Translations under genes and position numbers: made by a program | The notes under the pieces: model-generated | What the model was told of the DNA's origin: nothing | Databases searched by the model: none | What the model saw: only the letters and a program-made list of their open reading frames with translations | From: Eubacteriales bacterium | GTDB taxonomy: Bacteria > Bacillota > Clostridia > Christensenellales > UMGS416 | Reading direction: 5' to 3' | Assembly: GCA_028709505.1 (NCBI GenBank) | Contig: JAQVWW010000063.1 | Location: 1 to 6,820, forward strand | DNA: 6,820 nucleotides | Part shown: in pieces, positions 1-6,820 of the stretch | Layout: each line of letters opens with the position of its first letter | Position numbering within the stretch: the stretch's first letter is position 1

Positions 1-25
1 ATTAACTACCGAACAAACATACGAT

Positions 26-33
26 GGGAGAGG
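26..33 (+). promoter_or_regulatory. Ribosome binding site of ruvC, decides its start
   Basis: A purine run GGGAGAGG ends two bases before the ATG at 36, with its GGGAG core five bases upstream. The alternative in-frame ATG at 24 overlaps the beginning of this run and has no Shine-Dalgarno sequence of its own. The site therefore favours the ATG at 36, which also gives the standard RuvC N-terminus. Confidence 0.65.
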
Positions 34-35
34 CA

Positions 36-533
36 ATGCGCATATTGGGGATAGACCCGGGGCTGGCTATCGTGGGCTTTGGCGTCGTGGAGCAGCAACA
101 GCGCGGCAAGCTGTGCCTGGTGGATTACGGCACCGTCACCACGCCGGCGGGCATGCCGCTGCCCGACAGGTTGGTCATCGTGCACGACGGCATCAAAAAA
201 GTGGTGGAGACGTACCGGCCGGATATGATTGCCTTGGAAGAGCTGTTTTTCTGCAAGAACGTCACCACGGCTATCGCCGTGGGGCAGGCCCGCGGGGCCG
301 CCGTCATCGCCGCGCGCAACGCCTTTGGCGGCAAGCTGTACGAATATACTCCCAAGCAGATTAAGCTGGCCGTCACCGGCTACGGCAACGCCGATAAGCG
401 GCAGGTACAGCAGATGGTGCGCATTTTGTTGCAGATGGATCACATTCCCAAGCCCGACGATGCCGCCGACGCACTGGCCATCGCCATCTGCCACGCCCAG
501 TGCTGCCGCGTGGAGGGCTTTGAGATTCAGTAA
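36..533 (+). CDS. ruvC: Crossover junction endodeoxyribonuclease RuvC
   Basis: RuvC is the Mg-dependent dimeric resolvase that nicks Holliday junctions symmetrically after RuvAB has moved them, in cytoplasmic recombinational repair. The 165-residue product has the usual family length and an RNase H-like fold signature. It opens with RILGIDPG (D7), has LEELFF at 67-72 with catalytic E68 and the junction-probing aromatic F71, and ends with DDAADALAIA at 141-150, where D142 and D145 complete the acidic tetrad. YTPKQIK at 104-110 and GNADKRQVQ at 117-125 are also typical. The ATG at 36 is preferred to the ATG at 24 because it follows a purine-rich ribosome binding site and puts the first catalytic Asp at position 7, as in E. 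coli. It is the first gene of the ruvC-ruvA-ruvB set, with ruvA 11 bases downstream. Its promoter is not in the window. Nothing is odd in the protein. Confidence 0.96.
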   Translation: MRILGIDPGLAIVGFGVVEQQQRGKLCLVDYGTVTTPAGMPLPDRLVIVHDGIKKVVETYRPDMIALEELFFCKNVTTAIAVGQARGAAVIAARNAFGGKLYEYTPKQIKLAVTGYGNADKRQVQQMVRILLQMDHIPKPDDAADALAIAICHAQCCRVEGFEIQ

Positions 534-544
534 AGGAGTGCCAC

Positions 545-1141
545 ATGTACGCATACATCAGCGGAAGATTGGATTATAAGGGCATCGATTACGTGGTGGT
601 CGAAGCCGGCGGCGTGGGCTACCGCATTATGGTGGGCACGCGCACGCTGTCGGCTCTGCCCGAAGCCGGCGAGAAGGTGCGGGTCTATACCTATTTAAAC
701 GTCCGCGACGACGCCATGCTGCTGTTCGGCTTTTCAACGCCCGACGAAAAGGCCATGTATGAGAAGCTTATCACGGTAAACGGCGTAGGGCCCAAGGCCG
801 CCATGAGCATACTAAGCGGTATGTCGGTGGCTGAAATCGCCATCGCTTTGGTCAGCAACGATGCCCGGGCCTTTTCCCGCGTGCCCGGTATCGGCAAGAA
901 GATTGCCGAGCGGCTGATATTGGAATTAAAGGAGAAGGTGGGGCAGGAGGAACTGACTGCCGCCGGGCAAGACCTGCCGCCGCTTACGGTGGGGGCCGGC
1001 CTGGGGCAGGAAGCCATCCAGGCGCTGATGGCGCTGGGTTATTCGTCACCCGAAGCCAGCCGCGCCGTGTCGGCGGCCCAGGGCGATACGCTGGAAGAGC
1101 TTATCATGGCCGCGCTGCGCAGGATGGACAAGAACCGCTAA
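545..1141 (+). CDS. ruvA: Holliday junction branch migration complex subunit RuvA
   Basis: RuvA is the tetrameric protein that binds four-way DNA junctions, holds them in open square form and loads the RuvB motor rings. The product is 198 residues, normal for the family. The N-terminal OB-fold domain (about 1-63) carries the acidic-pin segment VRDDAMLLFGF at 53-63, with D55 and D56 in the positions that separate strands at the crossover. Domain II holds two helix-hairpin-helix motifs, VNGVGPKAA (78-86) and VPGIGKKIAERL (113-124). A flexible linker (about 131-150) leads to the small C-terminal domain (about 153-193) that contacts RuvB. The ATG at 545 has AAGGAG six bases upstream, overlapping the ruvC stop codon, which suggests translational coupling. 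The short gap to ruvB fits one transcript. Confidence 0.96.
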   Translation: MYAYISGRLDYKGIDYVVVEAGGVGYRIMVGTRTLSALPEAGEKVRVYTYLNVRDDAMLLFGFSTPDEKAMYEKLITVNGVGPKAAMSILSGMSVAEIAIALVSNDARAFSRVPGIGKKIAERLILELKEKVGQEELTAAGQDLPPLTVGAGLGQEAIQALMALGYSSPEASRAVSAAQGDTLEELIMAALRRMDKNR

Positions 1142-1147
1142 GGGAGG
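1142..1147 (+). promoter_or_regulatory. Ribosome binding site of ruvB, decides its start
   Basis: GGGAGG lies directly after the ruvA stop codon and nine bases before the ATG at 1157. An in-frame TTG at 1148 touches this element, so it cannot be the initiation codon served by it. The ATG at 1157 is therefore the start. Confidence 0.75.
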
Positions 1148-1156
1148 TTGCGGCTT

Positions 1157-2209
1157 ATGGAAGATACCGAACGCTATATTTCGTCCTACAGCCGGGAGGA
1201 GGACCTGGACACCGAGGTCAGCCTGCGCCCGCGGCGGATGGAAGAATACGTGGGGCAGGATAAGGTAAAGGAGCAGTTGGGCATCTACATTCAGGCCGCC
1301 CGGCAGCGCGCCGAGGCGCTGGATCACGTGCTGCTCTACGGCCCGCCGGGCCTGGGCAAGACGACGCTGGCTAACATCATCGCCCAGGAGATGGACGTGC
1401 AGATACGCGTCACGTCGGGCCCGGCCATCGAGCGCACCGGCGACTTGGCGGCCATATTGACCAACCTGGCCAAAGGTGACGTGCTGTTTATCGACGAAAT
1501 ACACCGGCTGAACAACGCCGTGGCCGAGGTTCTGTACCCGGCTATGGAGGACTTTAAGCTGGATATTATGATAGGCAAAGGCCCCAGCGCCCGCTCTATC
1601 CGGCTGGACTTGCCGGACTTTACGCTGGTGGGCGCCACCACCCGTGCCGGCATGTTAAGCTCGCCGCTGCTGGATCGTTTCGGCGTCATGTGCCGGCTGG
1701 AGATGTACGGCGTGGACGACCTGATGCGCATTGTGCTGCGTTCGGCGGGCATACTGGGCGTGGACATCGACGAACAGGGTGCGCGCAATGTGGCCCGGCG
1801 TTCGCGGGGCACGCCGCGTATCGCCAACCGCATTTTAAAGCGCGCCCGCGACTATGCCCAAATCAAAGCCGACGGACGCATCACCGACGACGTGGCCGAC
1901 AGCGCCCTGCGCATGCTGGAGATCGACCAGCTGGGGCTGGATCACATCGACCGGCGGCTGCTTACGGCCATCATCGTGAAGTTCGCCGGCGGGCCGGTGG
2001 GCCTGGATACGCTCTCGGCGGCTACCGGCGAGGAATCCACCACCATCGAGGACGTGTACGAGCCTTATTTGATACAGCTGGGCTTTATCAACCGCACGCC
2101 CCGCGGGCGCGTGGCCATGGCCGGCGCGTACCAGCATCTGGGCTACGCGCTGCCGGCCAAGATGGCCGACGACGTGGTGCAGATGGATATTTTTGGAGGA
2201 GCGCAATAG
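1157..2209 (+). CDS. ruvB: Holliday junction branch migration ATPase RuvB
   Basis: RuvB is the AAA+ hexameric motor that pulls DNA arms through the RuvA-bound junction, driving branch migration for RuvC to cut. The product has 350 residues, a typical length. Visible AAA+ elements are Walker [10 protein letters not shown] (62-70), Walker B FIDEIHRL (111-118, with D113 and E114), sensor 1 GATTRAG (159-165), the arginine finger in LLDRFG (R174) and the sensor 2 arginine in GTPRIANR (R221). The C-terminal winged helix is seen from IDRRLLTAI (264-272) to RTPRGRVA (313-320), which contains the DNA-contacting basic loop. [13 protein letters not shown] near the N-terminus (22-34) is also typical. It sits between ruvA (15-base gap) and queA (4-base gap), and the ribosome binding site of queA lies inside its last codons. 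Nothing is truncated or altered. Confidence 0.97.
   Translation: MEDTERYISSYSREEDLDTEVSLRPRRMEEYVGQDKVKEQLGIYIQAARQRAEALDHVLLYGPPGLGKTTLANIIAQEMDVQIRVTSGPAIERTGDLAAILTNLAKGDVLFIDEIHRLNNAVAEVLYPAMEDFKLDIMIGKGPSARSIRLDLPDFTLVGATTRAGMLSSPLLDRFGVMCRLEMYGVDDLMRIVLRSAGILGVDIDEQGARNVARRSRGTPRIANRILKRARDYAQIKADGRITDDVADSALRMLEIDQLGLDHIDRRLLTAIIVKFAGGPVGLDTLSAATGEESTTIEDVYEPYLIQLGFINRTPRGRVAMAGAYQHLGYALPAKMADDVVQMDIFGGAQ
2195..2201 (+). promoter_or_regulatory. Ribosome binding site of queA, within the end of ruvB
   Basis: GGAGGAG lies in the last codons of ruvB. The ATG of queA at 2214 is 12 bases after the element, longer than the usual 5-10, and no closer ATG, GTG or TTG is in frame. A TTG at 2193 overlaps the element itself and is not a credible start. 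Position inside ruvB suggests that queA translation is coupled to ruvB. Confidence 0.6.
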
Positions 2210-2213
2210 ACGC

Positions 2214-4375
<2,162 letters not shown>

Positions 4376-4414
4376 TAATACGGTGATTTTACAGTGATTT
4401 CTGGTAAATAGTTG

Positions 4415-4443
4415 TTGCATGCATCCGCAAAATACCCTATTAT
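4415..4443 (+). promoter_or_regulatory. Candidate housekeeping sigma promoter for yajC
   Basis: TTGCAT (4415-4420) and TATTAT (4438-4443) are separated by exactly 17 bases. The -10 matches the consensus at five of six positions; the -35 matches at three, including the TTG. Transcription would begin near 4450 and give a leader of about 28 bases containing the yajC ribosome binding site. The palindrome TGCATGCA overlaps the -35. This is a motif call only; upstream read-through from tgt remains possible. Confidence 0.45.
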
Positions 4444-4460
4444 AGCTTGTGTTAGAATAA

Positions 4461-4468
4461 AAAGGAGG
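4461..4468 (+). promoter_or_regulatory. Strong ribosome binding site of yajC
   Basis: AAAGGAGG, close to the full anti-Shine-Dalgarno complement, stands ten bases before the ATG at 4479. It fixes that ATG as the start of yajC and excludes the shifted frame beginning at 4412. Confidence 0.8.
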
Positions 4469-4478
4469 AGTTCGATCC

Positions 4479-4787
4479 ATGCCCGAATCCATAGCAGCGT
4501 TATTGCCCAATATTTTGATTATTGTGGCTTTCATTGGGGTGTTTTACTTTATGATCATCCGCCCCCAGAGCAAGCAGCGCAAAGCCCGCGAGAAGATGCT
4601 CAGCGAGCTGAAAGTGGGCGACCGCGTCAAGAGCATTGGCGGCATTTACGGCCGTATCAGTGCCATCAAAGACAATATCATCACCATCGAGGTGGGCCAC
4701 GACCGCGTTAAGCTCGTATTTGACAAAGCCGCCATCAGCGGCGTAGAGGGTGGCGATCCCGAGGCCGAAGAGGACTTGAACGCCTAA
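4479..4787 (+). CDS. yajC: Preprotein translocase accessory subunit YajC
   Basis: YajC is a small single-span membrane protein associated with SecDF and YidC at the Sec translocon; it is usually dispensable. The 102-residue product fits the family. A hydrophobic segment at about 10-27 is followed at once by the signature IIRPQSKQRK (26-35), whose basic residues mark the cytoplasmic side. The conserved small beta domain contains VGDRVKSIGGIYGRI (46-60) and NIITIEVG (66-73). The tail is acidic (about 89-102, EGGDPEAEEDL). A strong ribosome binding site supports the ATG at 4479. Its place after tgt is common in Bacillota. secD and secF do not follow: an intrinsic terminator comes 23 bases after the stop, so yajC ends its transcription unit. 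Confidence 0.93.
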   Translation: MPESIAALLPNILIIVAFIGVFYFMIIRPQSKQRKAREKMLSELKVGDRVKSIGGIYGRISAIKDNIITIEVGHDRVKLVFDKAAISGVEGGDPEAEEDLNA

Positions 4788-4810
4788 TATTTGCCAAATC
4801 AAAAAAACAT

Positions 4811-4851
4811 ATGCCGGAAATGCAATTGGTCATTTCCGGCATTATTTTTTT
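4811..4851 (+). terminator. Intrinsic (Rho-independent) terminator after yajC
   Basis: A perfect 12-base-pair stem is formed by ATGCCGGAAATG (4811-4822) and CATTTCCGGCAT (4831-4842), with an 8-base loop. It is followed after two bases by seven T (4845-4851). The layout is a textbook intrinsic terminator and separates the yajC unit from the exporter genes. A seven-A run (4801-4807) upstream could give weak function on the opposite strand, but no gene in the window converges there. Confidence 0.93.
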
Positions 4852-4914
4852 AGCGGTATACCTGTTGGAATCTCTTGACACACTAACCACGAACGATAGA
4901 TGGGGTGAAGCGCG
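4852..4914 (+). other. Leader region of the exporter unit
   Basis: The short space between the terminator and the adaptor gene should contain the promoter of the exporter unit. It has a perfect 8-base palindrome GGTATACC (4855-4862), which also contains the TATACC hexamer, and a perfect -35-like TTGACA (4875-4880). No good -10 stands at the right distance: the best at 16-base spacing is TAGATG (4897-4902), a poor match. A start from that pair would leave almost no leader and lose the ribosome binding site, so the promoter is unresolved. Confidence 0.4.
4902..4908 (+). promoter_or_regulatory. Ribosome binding site of the adaptor gene
   Basis: GGGGTGA resembles the 3' part of the AGGAGGTGA Shine-Dalgarno consensus and ends six bases before the GTG at 4915. 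It supports this non-ATG start. An in-frame TGA at 4906-4908 rules out any longer N-terminus. Confidence 0.6.
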
Positions 4915-6039
4915 GTGAAGAGAAACACAAGGAAATATTTGGTGGCCGGCGGCGGCGTGCTGGTCGTCGCCGCCATGGTAATCGGGGCGTTGGCGTTGCC
5001 TACGCAGGTGCGGGTGGCGCGGGTACAGCATCATACTTTTGAGACATATGTGCAAAGCGACGCGTCGGTGCGGGCCGAGACCGGTACCGTCAGTGCCGCG
5101 GTGGCCGGCAGAGTGACGCAGGTGTACATCAAAAAGGGCACGCAGGTGGCGCTGGGCACCACGCTGGTGGCGCTAGACGACACCGAGGCGAACCTGAAAC
5201 ACCAGCAGGCCCAGCTGGCTTACGAGATGGAACGCAAGAGCCAGCAGGCGCAAAAGGAACAGGCCATCCGCCAGGCGCGCCAGGCGACGCTGCTAAGCGC
5301 CCAGGCCGGCAGCATGGACCTGGAGCAATTCAACTCTGCCGTGGGCACCACGCTGCTTAGCCAGTACTTAAGCGACGAGCAGATTGCCCAGCAGCTGCTG
5401 GGTGAAGAGCGCCTTAAGGTGGCAGCCCTTACCCTGCAGGCGGCGGCCGACCTGCTGGAGCTGTACACGTACCGCGCGCCGACGCCGGGACGGGTGACCG
5501 AAGTATACGTCAGCGCCGGGCAAGTGGTGGCCGCCGGCACGCCGCTTATGAAGATTGCCAAAGGCGACACCACTTATCTGCAGGCTGAGCTGAGCGACAG
5601 CCAGGCCGCAGGGCTGGTGGAGGGCATGCGCGTGGAAATCTACAGCGGTATCGTAGACGAAGTGCCCCAGTACGGCACCGTCACCGCCATTGAAACGACG
5701 ACCGGCGAGACGGTGCTGGGCAGCACGTCCAAGACCACCGTCAGGATACAACCCGACCAGGAAGGAGACTTTGACCGCTATGGCGCCAAATGGAACATCA
5801 GCATACTGACCCAGCGCAAAGAGGCGCTGGCGGTGCCGCTGTCGGCAGTGTTCCAGCAGGGCAACAGCCTGTACGTTTACGAGACGATAAACGGCAGAAC
5901 CCAGGCGGTACCGGTGGAGACCGGCAGCATTGACGGCGAATACGTGGAAATCCGCTCTACGCTGACCCACGACGCCGCCGTCGTCATCCACCCGGAAACC
6001 GTAAAGGCCGGCGCGCGGGTGGTGGCGACCTATGAATAG
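4915..6039 (+). CDS. MacA/HlyD-type efflux adaptor (membrane fusion protein)
   Basis: Proteins of this kind link an inner-membrane transporter to the outside and are needed for export by MacB-type ABC pumps; the substrate here is unknown. The 374-residue product starts with a basic N-terminus and one membrane segment (about 9-28), with no lipobox cysteine, so it is likely anchored with its bulk outside the cytoplasm. Two lipoyl half-motifs, VAGRVTQVYIKKGTQV (63-78) and TPGRVTEVYVSAGQVV (190-205), flank a Gln- and Ala-rich helical hairpin (about 92-183). YRAPTPG (186-192) is the classic return from the hairpin. A beta-barrel domain (about 217-300) and a membrane-proximal domain (about 303-374) follow. 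R122, L126 and S133 fit the R-x3-L-x6-S pattern near the predicted hairpin tip. The GTG start is the only upstream option because of a stop at 4906. Its end overlaps the permease gene by 8 bases, which implies co-translation. The name MacA is by similarity of layout only. Confidence 0.88.
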   Translation: MKRNTRKYLVAGGGVLVVAAMVIGALALPTQVRVARVQHHTFETYVQSDASVRAETGTVSAAVAGRVTQVYIKKGTQVALGTTLVALDDTEANLKHQQAQLAYEMERKSQQAQKEQAIRQARQATLLSAQAGSMDLEQFNSAVGTTLLSQYLSDEQIAQQLLGEERLKVAALTLQAAADLLELYTYRAPTPGRVTEVYVSAGQVVAAGTPLMKIAKGDTTYLQAELSDSQAAGLVEGMRVEIYSGIVDEVPQYGTVTAIETTTGETVLGSTSKTTVRIQPDQEGDFDRYGAKWNISILTQRKEALAVPLSAVFQQGNSLYVYETINGRTQAVPVETGSIDGEYVEIRSTLTHDAAVVIHPETVKAGARVVATYE

Positions 6040-6820
6040 ATGGTATTTTTTTGACTCGCTGCGCATGGTGCTGCGCAACTTGGCGGCGGCGCGCCTTAGG
6101 GTATGGCTGACGGTGGTGGGCATCGCCTTTGGCACAGCGGCGCTCATCGCTGTGCTGTCCATCGGCCAGGGCGGCAGCCGGCGGGTGCAGATGGAGATGG
6201 AAGACATCGGCATACGCCGCATTTGGCTGTACCCGTCGGAGCAGACCGCCGCGCCTTTTGGCTACGCCGATGCCCAGGGTTTGGCCCGCCAGTTGGACGG
6301 GCAGGCCTATGTCAGCGCCGCCAAAGAGGTGCGCTGCACCGTCAAGGCCGGCGAGTTTTCGACCGAGCCGGTGCTTATCGCCACCCAATACACGCTGCCG
6401 CAGATGGAGAACTTGGACTTTGAGCAGGGCCGGTTCTTCACCGAATACGAGCAGGATGCCCAGGAGAAGGTGGCGGTGCTGGAAAAGACGCTGGCCACCG
6501 TGCTGTTCCCAACCCAACAGCAAGTGGTGGGGAAGAAGGTTACCATCGGCGCAAACGAGGTGACGGTGGTGGGCGTCGTTAAAAAACGTACGCCCCGCAG
6601 CGACGACGGTATGCTATACTTATCTGTAGACCTGTATGAGCATTGGTACGGCAGCACCCTGTTGGACTATATCAGCGTGGTGCCCGCCGGCGAGCGCAGC
6701 GTGGAGAGCGTGGAGCTGCTGGGCAAGGCGGCGCTGCAGAGCGCCCCCGGCGTAAAGGTGCGCAGCCAGACACTGCGCGACGAGCAGGACATTGCCGACA
6801 ACGTACTGTCCATCCTCAGG
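6032..6820 (+). CDS. MacB/FtsX-type ABC transporter permease, partial (3' end outside window)
   Basis: This is the N-terminal part of a membrane subunit of a MacB-type ABC exporter, 263 codons open to the window edge. It begins with MNRWYFFDSLRMVLRNL, then a membrane segment (about 24-44), GQGGSRRVQ (45-53) and IRRIWLYPS (61-69). The extracytoplasmic core domain shows the family pattern in GRFFTEYEQ (133-141), KVAVLEKTLATVLFP (146-160), VVGKKVTIG (165-173) and VTVVGVVKK (177-185). The sequence stops about where the second membrane segment should begin, so the remaining FtsX helices lie downstream. Unlike E. coli MacB, no ATPase domain is fused at the N-terminus; a separate ATPase gene is expected. 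The ATG at 6032 overlaps the adaptor stop (TATGAATAG), with GGTGG six bases upstream; M12 at 6065 is a weaker alternative. A seven-T run (6046-6052) lies in codons 5-7. Confidence 0.85.
   Translation, partial: MNRWYFFDSLRMVLRNLAAARLRVWLTVVGIAFGTAALIAVLSIGQGGSRRVQMEMEDIGIRRIWLYPSEQTAAPFGYADAQGLARQLDGQAYVSAAKEVRCTVKAGEFSTEPVLIATQYTLPQMENLDFEQGRFFTEYEQDAQEKVAVLEKTLATVLFPTQQQVVGKKVTIGANEVTVVGVVKKRTPRSDDGMLYLSVDLYEHWYGSTLLDYISVVPAGERSVESVELLGKAALQSAPGVKVRSQTLRDEQDIADNVLSILR

Larger units (their letters stand above)
4376..4478 (+). other. AT-rich tgt-yajC intergenic region
   Basis: This 103-base gap is much more AT-rich than the flanking genes and holds no gene-sized open frame of its own. It contains two GTGATTT copies (4383-4389 and 4394-4400), whose starts are 11 bases apart; a related TGATTT lies in the tgt stop region (4366-4371). 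Further on are a TGCATGCA palindrome (4416-4423), a promoter-like pair and the yajC ribosome binding site. No hairpin followed by a T-run is present, so tgt transcripts probably continue into yajC. Confidence 0.6.

Noticed and set aside
6..554. 182-residue open frame on the minus strand covering all of ruvC
   Set aside because: It is antisense to a gene with every catalytic residue in place, has His/Ala/Leu-rich composition and no recognisable motif. Long antisense frames are expected in GC-rich coding DNA.
2195..2213. preQ1 riboswitch before queA/tgt
   Set aside because: queA starts 4 bases after ruvB and tgt 14 bases after queA, leaving no room for an aptamer; none is seen in the upstream 35 bases of the window either.
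4412..4711. 99-codon + strand frame overlapping yajC
   Set aside because: It begins within the promoter region, lacks a ribosome binding site and runs out of frame with yajC, whose start has a strong one.
6046..6052. Run of seven T in the first codons of the permease as a phase-variation switch
   Set aside because: Seven bases is short for phase variation, and the frame is intact here. There is no evidence of length variation in a single sequence.
5368..6222. 284-residue minus-strand frame opposite the adaptor and permease
   Set aside because: It is the antisense shadow of two genes with clear family patterns, and shows no motif or ribosome binding site of its own.

Overview
The window is a GC-rich, gene-dense stretch of bacterial chromosome with every gene on the + strand. 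The order ruvC-ruvA-ruvB-queA-tgt-yajC, the close match of QueA to the Bacillus form, strong GGAGG-type ribosome binding sites and the typical RuvB and Tgt sequences point to a Bacillota member of Clostridia grade with an unusually high GC content. Genus and family cannot be read from the sequence, and a diderm Bacillota lineage is not excluded.

Region 1 (about 36-4375) is a tight housekeeping operon: ruvC, ruvA, ruvB, queA and tgt. The gaps are 11, 15, 4 and 14 bases. RuvA and RuvB form the Holliday junction branch-migration motor and RuvC cuts the junction. Tgt puts preQ1 into the wobble position of GUN-anticodon tRNAs, and QueA then turns it into epoxyqueuosine. All five proteins are full length and keep their catalytic residues. 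The first 35 bases hold only the ribosome binding site of ruvC; the operon promoter lies upstream of the window.

Region 2 (4376-4850) is a 103-base gap with a plausible promoter, then yajC (the small Sec translocase accessory membrane protein), then a strong intrinsic terminator. secD and secF, frequent downstream partners of yajC, do not follow it here.

Region 3 (about 4852-6820) starts a separate unit. A membrane-anchored efflux adaptor (MacA/HlyD type) overlaps by 8 bases a MacB/FtsX-type ABC permease that runs off the window end after 263 codons. The ATPase expected for this exporter is not in the window. The most interesting point is a possible R-x3-L-x6-S match at the predicted tip of the adaptor hairpin, the position that docks TolC in Gram-negative pumps.

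No RNA gene, mobile element, CRISPR array or clearly new system was found. Most of the window is ordinary conserved sequence; the open questions are in the exporter module and the two intergenic regions.
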